NCBI GenBank assembly: GCA_018368455.1
Contig: JAGZEG010000006.1
Coordinates: forward strand, 120,966-184,965
Length of the DNA stretch: 64,000 nt
Reading direction: 5' to 3'
Origin: Coriobacteriia bacterium
GTDB lineage: Bacteria; Actinomycetota; Coriobacteriia; Coriobacteriales; UMGS124
Shown: in pieces, positions 34,366-42,407 of the stretch
How positions within the stretch are numbered: position 1 is the first letter of the stretch
Layout of the letters: each line of letters starts with the position of its first letter
Notes under the pieces: generated by a model
The model's input: the letters and a program-made list of their open reading frames with translations, nothing else
What the model was told of the DNA's origin: nothing
The model's database searches: none
Position numbers and translations under genes: made by a program

Positions 34366-35676
34366 CTAGCGCGCGCCGGGCTTGCCGGCGGCGGGGCGCG
34401 GCATGCGCAGCAGGAAGACAAGTCCGATGCCTAGTATGATGGCGATGGAGAGCACGCCAATGCTTGCGTTGCCGGTGATCTGCGTGAACACCGAGACGAG
34501 CAGCGTGCCCATCACGCTGGCATACCGGCCGAACACGTCGAAGAAGCCGTAGAACTCATTGGCGTTCTCCTTGGGGATGAGCTTGCCGAAGTAGCTGCGC
34601 GACAGCGCCTGAATACCGCCTTGGAACAGGCCGACGGCGATGGCCAGCACCCAGAATTCCGCTGCCGTCTTGAGGAAGAACGCCGCAAAGAACACGATGC
34701 ACAGGTAGGCCACGACGGCGATGACGATCATGCGCCACGTGCCAAAGCGCCCCGCAAGCCTGCCATAGGCAATGGCGCTGGGGAACGCCACGAACTGCGT
34801 CACGAGCAGCGCCAGAACGAGCTGTGTGCTGTCGATGCCGAGTTGCGTGCCGTACGACGTGCTCATCGCGATGACCGTGTGCACGCCATCGATATAGAAG
34901 AAGAACGCCACCATGAAGTAGAGCAGCGTCTTGTCGCGCGCGATCTTGCGCATCGTCGCAGCCAGGCCCCTGAACGTCGCCGCGACGGCTGCGCCGGCAC
35001 CCGTGCGTTCCCCCTCGCCCTTCACCTTGAAGTGCACCTGCTTGTAGCTCTTGACCAGCGGGATCGTGAACGCCAGCCACCACGCCGCCGTGATGATGAA
35101 CGAAATGCGCGTCGCCAGCGCCGTGGGGATGCCGATAGCCGGGCCGCCGAATATGACGGCGAGGCACACGAGGAACGGAATCGTCGAGCCCACATAGCCC
35201 CAGGCATAGCCCGACGAAGACACCTTGTCCATGCGCTCGTCAGTCGTGACGTCGACGAGCATGGCGTCATAGAACGTCATGGACGAGTTGAGACCGATCG
35301 TCGCCAGCACGTACACAAAGAGGAAGGCGAGCCAACCCAGCGGCATGGCCATGCCGGCACAGCACACGAGGCCCGTCAGGAAGAAGCCGAGGAAGAACTT
35401 GATCTTCTTGCCCTGGAAGTCCGCAAGCGAGCCCAGGATCGGCATGAGGATGGCCACGACGAGCGAGGCGATCGTCTGCGCGTAGCCAAACGACGTCACG
35501 ACGTTCGAGTGGCCGGCCGCCTCGAGCAGGCCGTTGAGATAGATGGGCACGACGGCTGTGGACAGCAGCACGAACGCCGAGTTGGCGACGTCGTAGAGCA
35601 CCCAGTTGCGCTCGAGCGTCGTGAGGCCGCCGAGATGCGTGCGCGGCGCCGCAGGTTTGGTCGATCGGTCGGACAC
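34366..35676 (-). CDS. MFS transporter, UMF1/Atg22-like family
   Basis: Integral membrane protein of 436 residues with about 12 predicted helices. The N-terminus (LTTLERNWVLYDVANSAFVLLSTAVVPIYL) and the FYDAMLVDVTTDERMDKVSSSGYAWGYVGS loop are hallmarks of the bacterial Atg22-like UMF1 branch of the major facilitator superfamily. The substrate is unknown; eukaryotic Atg22 exports amino acids from vacuoles. GTG 35676 is used because GGGGAGAA precedes it and the upstream 30 codons lack homology. It is monocistronic and convergent with the toxin gene. Confidence 0.88.
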   Translation of the reverse strand: MSDRSTKPAAPRTHLGGLTTLERNWVLYDVANSAFVLLSTAVVPIYLNGLLEAAGHSNVVTSFGYAQTIASLVVAILMPILGSLADFQGKKIKFFLGFFLTGLVCCAGMAMPLGWLAFLFVYVLATIGLNSSMTFYDAMLVDVTTDERMDKVSSSGYAWGYVGSTIPFLVCLAVIFGGPAIGIPTALATRISFIITAAWWLAFTIPLVKSYKQVHFKVKGEGERTGAGAAVAATFRGLAATMRKIARDKTLLYFMVAFFFYIDGVHTVIAMSTSYGTQLGIDSTQLVLALLVTQFVAFPSAIAYGRLAGRFGTWRMIVIAVVAYLCIVFFAAFFLKTAAEFWVLAIAVGLFQGGIQALSRSYFGKLIPKENANEFYGFFDVFGRYASVMGTLLVSVFTQITGNASIGVLSIAIILGIGLVFLLRMPRPAAGKPGAR

Positions 35677-35965
35677 GGGATTCTCCCCTCGGGTGGCGCG
35701 GGACAAACGGTGGCGCAGCGGTAAATGCGCGCGATGTCCGCGGGCGGAGCGCAGCGCACCCATCATGCCTATGGTATCCGTTTGCCAACCACTGCGCTAC
35801 AACAGAGGCGCTAATGGGGAGCGATGCTTGCCGAGAGCTTGCGGAGTGCTTGCAGAGCGAGGCGCACGGGACGTCAGGAAAAGCACGGCTGTGGGTAGGA
35901 TAGGAAAGCTCAGCTTGCCCCGCGCGCATTCGGCGCAGCGGGCCCGTCAGCGAAACGAGGCACCT
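35677..35965. other. Divergent intergenic region
   Basis: A 289-bp gap between the MFS gene and the zinc-dependent PLC-like gene. An AT-richer patch near 35765-35820 may hold promoters. No hairpin, repeat or additional gene is supported. Confidence 0.35.
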
Positions 35966-36931
35966 ATGCCCGCACTCATCACGCACCGCCTGTTCGGCGA
36001 GGAGGCGCTGCCCGCGCTTCCCGAGCACCTGCGCGCCACTGCATCGCAGCGCACAGCATTCCTGCTGGGCAACCAAGGGCCCGACCCGTTCTTCTTCGCC
36101 GTCACGACACCGCGCGGCTCCGTCGTGCGCGAGATGGGCCACCGCATGCACAACGAGCGCATGGCCGCGTGCTTCGACACTCTGCGCGCCGGCGTGTCAC
36201 GCCTGCCCATGGGCGCGCGCGACACAGGGCTCGCGTTCGTGTGCGGCCTGCTCGGCCACTACGCGCTCGACCGCACGGCACACCCCTACGTATACGCTCA
36301 CGAGTTCGCCCTGTGCGACGACAGCCCCGAGCTGCACGACGCCTACCACGAGGTGCACGCCCTCATCGAGAGCGACATCGACGCCGGCATGCTGCACGCG
36401 CTGCGCGGGACCACGACAGCGCAGGTCGCTCCCGTCAGCGCCATCGAGGGCGACGTCGAGGCCGAGCGGGCCGGCGGCGCGCTGCTCGCCGACTGCGCGC
36501 TGAGCGTGTTCAGCCTGCCGCTGCGACCAGGCGACTACGCGGGAGGCCTGGCCGACATGCGTCTGTGCTACCGGACGATCGAGCCGGCGGGGTCGCTGCG
36601 CTCGCGCGGCATCGGCACGCTTGAGCGCCGCGCCCGGCCGCACTCGCAGATGGAGGCGCTGGCGCACCGCAGCGACCTCGACGAGACGTGCGCCTCGATG
36701 AACCCCGGACACCGGCCATGGACCAACCCGTTCCTGCCCGCCGACGACCCCGCCGCGACGAACACGGACAGCTTCCGCGACCGCTTCGACACCGCCCAGA
36801 GGCTGTACCGCCTGCTGCTGAGCGGCCTGCTCGACGGCACGCCCGCCTGCGAGCTCACACGCGGCATCAACTACGAGGGCCAGCAGCTCGGGCCCGACGA
36901 GACGGCCGTTGCGTTCGGGCGTCCGCTGTAG
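35966..36931 (+). CDS. Zinc-dependent phospholipase C-like protein
   Basis: A 321-residue protein resembling the zinc-dependent phospholipase C/nuclease-type fold found in clostridial and actinobacterial proteins annotated as zinc-dependent PLC. It has a regular set of His and Asp residues: ITHRLFGEE at the N-terminus, FLLGNQGPDPFFF, MGHRMHN, FVCGLLGHYALDRTAHPYVYAHEF and HDAYHEVHALIESDID. No signal peptide is visible, so the location is probably cytoplasmic. The substrate is unknown. ATG 35966 follows GAGG. The frame is open further upstream but the extra part has no homology. Confidence 0.82.
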   Translation: MPALITHRLFGEEALPALPEHLRATASQRTAFLLGNQGPDPFFFAVTTPRGSVVREMGHRMHNERMAACFDTLRAGVSRLPMGARDTGLAFVCGLLGHYALDRTAHPYVYAHEFALCDDSPELHDAYHEVHALIESDIDAGMLHALRGTTTAQVAPVSAIEGDVEAERAGGALLADCALSVFSLPLRPGDYAGGLADMRLCYRTIEPAGSLRSRGIGTLERRARPHSQMEALAHRSDLDETCASMNPGHRPWTNPFLPADDPAATNTDSFRDRFDTAQRLYRLLLSGLLDGTPACELTRGINYEGQQLGPDETAVAFGRPL

Positions 36932-37039
36932 CAGAGCCGCGCTTTAAGCAAGCTGCCAAGAATCTGAGAGCCCGCACGGCGCCGTCTATACTAAATAGTG
37001 GGCGCTGCCCGCGTCCCTCCCCCACCGAAAGGAACTCCC

Positions 37040-37360
37040 ATGGTTGTCACCACCACCGCAAGCGTCGAAGGCCACCGCATCGTCCGCTACGAGGGCATCG
37101 TGTTCGGCGAGGTCATCACCGGCGTCAATATGTTCCGCGACATGTTCGCCGGCGTGCGCAACCTCGTCGGCGGCCGCTCGGCAGGCTACGAGAAGGAGCT
37201 GTCCGATGCCCGCGAAGAGGCGCTCGCCGAGATGCAGAACCGCGCGGCGGATCGCGGCGCCAACGCCGTCGTGGGCGTCGACATCGACTACGAGGTGCTC
37301 GGTACGGACAACGGCATGCTCATGGTCACGGCGTCGGGAACGGCCGTCGTCATCGACTAG
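37040..37360 (+). CDS. YbjQ/UPF0145 family protein
   Basis: A 106-residue small protein of the YbjQ family (pentameric fold, sometimes called a heavy-metal-binding domain). Diagnostic segments are IVRYEGIVFGEVITGVNMFRDMFAGVRNLVGGRS, EALAEMQNRAADRGANAVVGVDIDYEVLG and the C-terminal MLMVTASGTAVV. The function is not established in the family. ATG follows GAAAGGAACTCCC. It stands alone between the PLC-like gene and cstA. Confidence 0.9.
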   Translation: MVVTTTASVEGHRIVRYEGIVFGEVITGVNMFRDMFAGVRNLVGGRSAGYEKELSDAREEALAEMQNRAADRGANAVVGVDIDYEVLGTDNGMLMVTASGTAVVID

Positions 37361-37452
37361 CAGGCAAATTGCCGCTGGCCCACGTCCTGCAGGTATCCCA
37401 CGCGACCTTTCTGTTGGGCTCTCCGCCACCTACCTTAATCTTTGAAAAAAGA

Positions 37453-37492
37453 GGGGGCATCCGGAAGGAAAAAACTTCCGGATGCCCCTGCG
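37453..37492 (-). terminator. Leftward-pointing terminator in the cstA upstream region
   Basis: GGGGGCATCCGGAAG pairs with CTTCCGGATGCCCC around GAAAAAA. The T-tract (TCTTTTTTC) lies only on the leftward side. No leftward gene is seen upstream of it, so it would stop antisense transcripts or act as a structured leader of cstA. Confidence 0.65.
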
Positions 37493-37567
37493 CATATGGA
37501 GCTCTGCGTGCTAGAGTTTTCCGCCAACGTTCCACAGGCTTCTCAAGAAAGAAGGTCGATCAGCTCC

Positions 37568-39310
37568 ATGAATGGCTTGACACTGCTCATCATCGCCGTC
37601 GTCGTGCTCGCCGCCGGCTATCTTCTGTACGGCCGGTGGCTGCAGAAGACATGGGGCATCGACCCCAAGGCGCTCACGCCCGCCAAGCAGTTTGAGGATG
37701 GCAAGGACTATGCGCCCTCCGACCGCCTGTCCGTGTTCGCGCACCAGTTCTCGTCCATCTGCGGCGCCGGCCCTGTGACCGGCCCCATCATCGCCTGCGT
37801 GTTCGGCTGGTTGCCCGCGTTCCTGTGGATCCTCGTCGGCGGCATCTTCTTCGGCGCCGTGCAGGACTTCACCGCGCTGTACGCCTCGGTGCGCAACCAG
37901 GGCAAGTCGATGGGCCTGCTCATCGAGAAGTACATCGGCCGCTACGGCCGCCGTCTGTTCCTGCTGTTCTGCTGGCTGTTCACGATGCTCGTCGTCGCCG
38001 CGTTCACGGACATGGTGGCCGGCACGTTCGTCTCCAAGGCCGGCGACGACGCCACGACATACGCCAACGGCGCCACGGCCACGATCAACATCGCGTTCAT
38101 CGTCGCGGCCGTCATCATGGGCATCGCCTGCGCGCGTCTGCAGCTGCGTGGCATCGTGAAGTTCCTCGTCGCCATGGTGCTGTTCGTCGCGTCGTTTGCC
38201 GTGGGCATGGTGTTCCCCATCGAGACGCCGAACAAGATCACGTGGGACATCGCCATCATGGTGTACCTGTTCTTCGCGTCGTGCGTGCCCATGACCTACC
38301 TCAAGCAGCCGCGTGACTACCTGTGCTTCATCGTGCTGATCGGCATGATCGTGTTCGCGTTCGTCGGCGTCGTCGTGTACAACCCGACGCTGCAGCTCAA
38401 CATGTTCAACGGCTTCGTGCTCGGCGAGGGCTCGAGCGCCAAGATGCTGTTCCCCGTGCTGTTCGTCACCATTGCGTGCGGCGCCGTGTCGGGCTTCCAC
38501 AGCCTCGTGAGCACGGGCACGTCGTCGAAGACCATCGCCAACGAGCGCGACATGCTGCCCGTGGGTTACGGCTCCATGGTGCTCGAGTGCGTCGTGGCCA
38601 CGCTGGCGCTCATCTGCGTCGCGGCCGTTGCCACCGCCGGCGGCGACTACTCGGAGGTCGGCACAGGCACGCCGTTCAGCGTGTTCTCCACGTCCGTCGC
38701 GTCGTTCATGGAGCAGCTCGGCCTGCCCGTCGTGTTCTCGCAGGTCTTCATGACGATGGCCGTGTCGACGCTCGCCCTGTCCTCGCTGGACGCCGTGGCC
38801 CGCATCGGCGCCATGAGCTTCCAGGAGCTGTTCCTCGGCGAGAAGGCCGACGGCTCCGACGTCAACCCCGTGCGCCGCTTCCTGGGCAGCCGCTGGGTCG
38901 CCACGCTGCTCGTGCTTGTGCCGGGCTTCCTGCTGGCCCTGGGCGGCTACAACAACATCTGGGCGCTGTTCGGCTCCGCTAACCAGCTGCTTGCCGCCAT
39001 GGTGCTCATCGCGCTGTCCGTGTTCCTCAAGGCCACGGGCCGCAAGGGCCTCATGCTCGTCATCCCGGCGTGCTTCATGCTCGTCGTCGTGTTCGTGTCG
39101 CTCGTGAGCATCCTCATCGGCATCGTGCCGACGATCGGGACGGCGGACTTCAGCTTCCTCAAGCAGGGGCTGCAGCTCATCTTTGGCGTGCTTCTGCTCG
39201 TGCTCGGCGTCATCATCGCCGTGAGCTGCTTCAAGAAGCGCGCTGAGACCGCGTTCGGCTCCGAGAAGGAGGAGCCGCTGAGCACCGCCACCGAGCGCCC
39301 GCTCGCGTAA
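37568..39310 (+). CDS. cstA: Carbon starvation protein CstA family transporter
   Basis: Multi-pass inner-membrane transporter. Family members import peptides or pyruvate. The 580-residue protein begins with the helix LTLLIIAVVVLAAGYLLYGRWLQ and carries the CstA signatures FAHQFSSICGAGPVTGPIIACVFGWLPAFLWILVG and AVQDFTALYASVRNQGKSM, and VSGFHSLVSTGTSSKTIANERDM. It has roughly 16 predicted helices and a short polar C-terminus. ATG 37568 is set by homology. A GAAAGAAGG site lies about 13 bases upstream. A terminator follows, so it is monocistronic. Confidence 0.95.
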   Translation: MNGLTLLIIAVVVLAAGYLLYGRWLQKTWGIDPKALTPAKQFEDGKDYAPSDRLSVFAHQFSSICGAGPVTGPIIACVFGWLPAFLWILVGGIFFGAVQDFTALYASVRNQGKSMGLLIEKYIGRYGRRLFLLFCWLFTMLVVAAFTDMVAGTFVSKAGDDATTYANGATATINIAFIVAAVIMGIACARLQLRGIVKFLVAMVLFVASFAVGMVFPIETPNKITWDIAIMVYLFFASCVPMTYLKQPRDYLCFIVLIGMIVFAFVGVVVYNPTLQLNMFNGFVLGEGSSAKMLFPVLFVTIACGAVSGFHSLVSTGTSSKTIANERDMLPVGYGSMVLECVVATLALICVAAVATAGGDYSEVGTGTPFSVFSTSVASFMEQLGLPVVFSQVFMTMAVSTLALSSLDAVARIGAMSFQELFLGEKADGSDVNPVRRFLGSRWVATLLVLVPGFLLALGGYNNIWALFGSANQLLAAMVLIALSVFLKATGRKGLMLVIPACFMLVVVFVSLVSILIGIVPTIGTADFSFLKQGLQLIFGVLLLVLGVIIAVSCFKKRAETAFGSEKEEPLSTATERPLA

Positions 39311-39341
39311 AAGCGCTGCAGGATTCCAAGGGCATTCCCCA

Positions 39342-39383
39342 AGCCCCCGCCACCCGCGCCTGCTGGGTGGCGGGGGCTTTTTG
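39342..39383 (+). terminator. Terminator after cstA
   Basis: AGCCCCCGCCACCC pairs with GGGTGGCGGGGGCT around a nine-base loop, followed by TTTTTG. It is a strong intrinsic terminator, 32 bases past the stop codon. Confidence 0.92.
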
Positions 39384-39908
39384 TGCCGCGCTTGACCAGG
39401 CGCAGGTGCGGACTCGGCTGTCCCAAGCCACGCGCGGGGCCGGCGCTGGGGATAGCCGCCTTTCTGGTGGCCTTGATTTTCGGTTCTGCTAGGTTTTGCA
39501 AAAAGAGGCACCGAAACTGGCCCCAATTTACGGCTCTGCAAGGTTTGCGGACCCGGATGTGCCGTGCATGCGCAGGACGCCCAGAGAAACCCGCAGGTAG
39601 GGAGGTTGCGGGCTCCACGATCCCCTCGCCACGCACGCGAAAGAGCCGCGCAAACCTAGCACAACCGCAATCCGCGCCCATTTCCAGCCCCGGGTTTTGC
39701 AAAACCTCGCACAACCGCAACAATTGACCTGGCCAGAGATCCGGAGGCTCAGGGTCCCGAGGTTCAAGATCCCGAGAACCGGGAGGCCGGGGCCCGGCCC
39801 CGCGCCCGCGCGCGGCCCACATCCCAAATCAGAGCGCGCGGCCCAACCCCTGAGGAGCCTCCGCCCGGCAGGTAGCCTGCGCCCGCCGGGCAGCCCCCAA
39901 ACGCCCCG
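39384..39908. repeat. Intergenic region with four copies of an inverted motif, no gene
   Basis: A 525-bp gap. A roughly 25-bp motif with consensus GCAAAACCTNGCANAACCGNAA occurs four times: two copies on the minus strand (about 39478-39502 and 39530-39553) and two on the plus strand (about 39650-39672 and 39698-39720). The pairs face each other and could form two nested or alternative long stems. The last 180 bp before the TorD-like gene is very GC-rich, with CCCGAGGTTCAAGATCCCGAG-type short repeats (about 39750-39790). No gene was seen. Confidence 0.65.
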
Positions 39909-40586
39909 TTACACCAGTAGCGAGCGATGCTTCTCTACAAGCGTCTGGGCAACGCGCACGAGCGGCGCATAATACCCATCGGGACGCTCCTGGCAAACCT
40001 GCTGCACAAACGCGCCGATCCATCCGAGGATGTGCCCGTCAAGCAGAACCCGAAGGCGTCCCGCAGCCCGCTCGGCACCCCGCGAATCGTCCTCTTCGAG
40101 GCAGCGAGCCATACGCTCGCTCAGCACTGACAGGTAGAGCAGCTCGACGCCCATGTGATCCTCAGCCTGTCGATTTGCCTGCGCCAGCACCAGCCCGTCC
40201 TCGCGCATGAGCTCGGCAAGGCACCGAGCCGGCAAGCCGAACGCCGGGCCCGCGCCCCCGGAGCGCGCCAGCGTCTCCCAAGGGTACACGTGGGGTCGCG
40301 GCGGCCCAACGAACAGCCAGGCGTGCTCGACGGAGCACTCCCGGACGAGCTCGGAGACGTCGTGCCCCGCATGGCGCTCGAGAAACGCGACCATCGCGTC
40401 CACAGCCTCGCTGACCTCGCGATCGTCAAGCGCGCGCAAGCGATCCCAAAGCTCGACATCCAGACCGTATGTACCCGTCTCGCTTATGGGACTCAGCAGC
40501 GAGTTGCCCAGAAACGCGTAGGCCTGGGCAAGCCTATTGCACGTCACGACATCCCTCGCACCCGCTGCTTGCAACACGACTGACAT
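39909..40586 (-). CDS. TorD/DmsD-family molybdoenzyme chaperone
   Basis: Cytoplasmic chaperone that binds the Tat leader of a molybdo-enzyme and holds it for cofactor insertion. The 225-residue all-helical protein has the family pattern NRLAQAYAFLGNSLLSPI near the start, VYPWETL in the middle (the EPxD-like region is replaced), and LLDGHILGWIGAFVQQV towards the C-terminus (the FxxxHLxxWxxxFxxxL pattern). It is the last gene of the four-gene molybdo-enzyme operon, 12 bp after the membrane-subunit gene, and its likely client is the Tat-exported catalytic subunit. Confidence 0.9.
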   Translation of the reverse strand: MSVVLQAAGARDVVTCNRLAQAYAFLGNSLLSPISETGTYGLDVELWDRLRALDDREVSEAVDAMVAFLERHAGHDVSELVRECSVEHAWLFVGPPRPHVYPWETLARSGGAGPAFGLPARCLAELMREDGLVLAQANRQAEDHMGVELLYLSVLSERMARCLEEDDSRGAERAAGRLRVLLDGHILGWIGAFVQQVCQERPDGYYAPLVRVAQTLVEKHRSLLV

Positions 40587-40598
40587 AGCGATCGCCCC

Positions 40599-41771
40599 CT
40601 AGCGCGCCTTGGGCAGCAGCCAGCGCGCCAGCAGTGTGAACGCCAGCACACCAAACGCCACGGCGCCAACGACAACGGCAAGCTCCACCCACGTCGGGGC
40701 ATACGTCCCTACCGTGGCGAACACCGCCCACGCGTCGCCGCCCTGAGCCACCGTCGTTCCCAGCGACACGCCCGGCGCGCCAGAAAGGTTCGGATGCACG
40801 AACGACGTGAACAGCAGCCAAACGCGCTTGCAGAACACGCCACAGACGATGAGCACGCTCGACAGAGCAACCAGCGCCGTGTTCTCGCGGCCGCGCTTGA
40901 ACACGAGGATACAGAACGGGACCAGGATGCCCGCGATGACCTCGAACCAGAAGAACGGGGCCGTCTGCCCGCTCAGCATGACGGACAGGATGCGCTCGAA
41001 GCCCTCACCTCCGGGATAGCCCGTCGTCAGCAGCTCGCAGCCGATCATGTACGCATCGACAGCAAGGCACGTGACCATGAGACCGGCGAGCGAGGAGATG
41101 AGCGCCTTCTCCGTGTGGAACGCGCCGCGCCTCTCGAGGCCGAGCAACACGAGGATGAGCAGCGCCAGTCCCGAGTCCATGGCAGACACGACGAACAGCG
41201 GGCCCATGATGGCCGAGTGCCAGCCCTCGTGGCTGATTTGCAGGCCGAATATCCACGCCGTGACCGTGTGGACGAGGATGGCCACCGGCAGAGCGACGCG
41301 CGAGACGTACCTGACGTTGTCGCGTCTGGCGCGCGGAGCGCACATGAAGTACAGGTAGATGACATTGATCGTGAGGTAGCAAACGATGACGACCATGTCC
41401 CAGGCCAGCGGCGAGCGCACGTTGAGCCCCGTAAACATGCGCCACACGCGCTGGATGCCGCCGAGGTCGATGAGAACAAACGCCCCAGCCAGGCAGATAC
41501 AGACCGTCGAGAGGATGACGGCGGGCAGCGCGACGCTCTTAAAGCGCTCGATGTGGAACACCGTTGCAGACGAGGCCACGATCAGGCCGCCAGCAGAGAG
41601 GCCCACGAAGAACATGAAGCAGACGATGTAGAGGCCCCACGAGGTGACGTTGGACATGCCCGTGACGGACAGGCCGTTCACCTGCTGGAACACCCACGCT
41701 CCAAACGCCATGAGCGTCAGGAGCGCGCAGACACCCATAAGCGTCTTGCTCCCCAGAGATGCGCGATTCAT
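40599..41771 (-). CDS. NrfD-family membrane subunit of the molybdo-enzyme complex
   Basis: Membrane anchor and quinol-linked subunit of 390 residues with about ten predicted helices. It follows the NrfD/PsrC pattern: a first helix with LLTLMAFGAWVFQQV, GLYIVCFMFFVGLSAGGLIVASS, HTVTAWIFGLQISHEGWHSAIMGPLFVVSAMDSG, and later CKRVWLLFTSFVHPN. NrfD proteins have no heme and exchange electrons between menaquinol and the FeS subunit. ATG 41771 is chosen (AAGG ten bases upstream). A GTG six bases earlier is possible. The gene sits between the FeS subunit and chaperone genes. Confidence 0.92.
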   Translation of the reverse strand: MNRASLGSKTLMGVCALLTLMAFGAWVFQQVNGLSVTGMSNVTSWGLYIVCFMFFVGLSAGGLIVASSATVFHIERFKSVALPAVILSTVCICLAGAFVLIDLGGIQRVWRMFTGLNVRSPLAWDMVVIVCYLTINVIYLYFMCAPRARRDNVRYVSRVALPVAILVHTVTAWIFGLQISHEGWHSAIMGPLFVVSAMDSGLALLILVLLGLERRGAFHTEKALISSLAGLMVTCLAVDAYMIGCELLTTGYPGGEGFERILSVMLSGQTAPFFWFEVIAGILVPFCILVFKRGRENTALVALSSVLIVCGVFCKRVWLLFTSFVHPNLSGAPGVSLGTTVAQGGDAWAVFATVGTYAPTWVELAVVVGAVAFGVLAFTLLARWLLPKAR

Positions 41772-41783
41772 GAGCACCCATCC

Positions 41784-42398
41784 TTACATCAGGTAGTAGA
41801 CGTGGGGGTTCGTCCCCATCTCGGGCAGAAGCTGCACGGCGTTGTTCGCCGCGAGCAGGCGAGACACCTCGCTGTCGGGATCGTCGAGGTCACCGAAAAC
41901 GCGGGCGTGTCCCAGGCAGGTACTCACGCACATCGGCTGTTCGCCCCGGGCGGTGCGCTCCCGGCACAGCGTGCACTTCTCGGCAACGCCCTGCGGTCGA
42001 ACGGGCACGTCGGAGCGCCCGTAGGCGAACTCGGGGTCATACGCCGGGTCAGACCAGTTGAACTGGCGCGCGTTGTACGGGCACGCCGCCATGCACATGC
42101 GGCACCCGATACAACGGTCATAGTCGATCTCGACGCGCCCCTCGTCATCAACGTAAGTGGCGCCCGTCGGGCACACCCGCTCACACGCAGGGTTCTCGCA
42201 GTGCTGGCAGGCGATGGGCGTATACGTCCTGCTGAGGTGTGGCCAGGAGCCAACGGCACCGTCGTAGCAATCCTCCGCCGTGCTCTCCACGCGGTTCCAG
42301 AACATGCCCTGCGGCACGCGGTTGCTGACCTTGCAGCTGATCATGCACGTCTGGCACCCGATGCACCGCTTGAGATCTATGACCATTCCAAGTCTCAT
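41784..42398 (-). CDS. Four-cluster 4Fe-4S ferredoxin subunit (DmsB/NrfC type)
   Basis: Electron-transfer subunit of 204 residues linking the membrane and catalytic subunits. Four cysteine groups are visible: CIGCQTCMISCK near the start, CQHCENPACERVCP, CIGCRMCMAACPYNARQF, and CTLCRERTARGEQPMCVSTC. They are arranged as in DmsB, PhsB and NrfC for four [4Fe-4S] clusters. It has no signal peptide, and such subunits are normally carried out with the Tat-tagged partner. It is translated nine bases after the catalytic gene. Confidence 0.95.
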   Translation of the reverse strand: MRLGMVIDLKRCIGCQTCMISCKVSNRVPQGMFWNRVESTAEDCYDGAVGSWPHLSRTYTPIACQHCENPACERVCPTGATYVDDEGRVEIDYDRCIGCRMCMAACPYNARQFNWSDPAYDPEFAYGRSDVPVRPQGVAEKCTLCRERTARGEQPMCVSTCLGHARVFGDLDDPDSEVSRLLAANNAVQLLPEMGTNPHVYYLM

Positions 42399-42407
42399 GT
42401 CTTCCCC

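Noticed and set aside
37511..39541. A 676-codon open frame on the minus strand
   Set aside because: Antisense to cstA. The product is a His/Glu/Asp/Arg-rich shadow with no domain.
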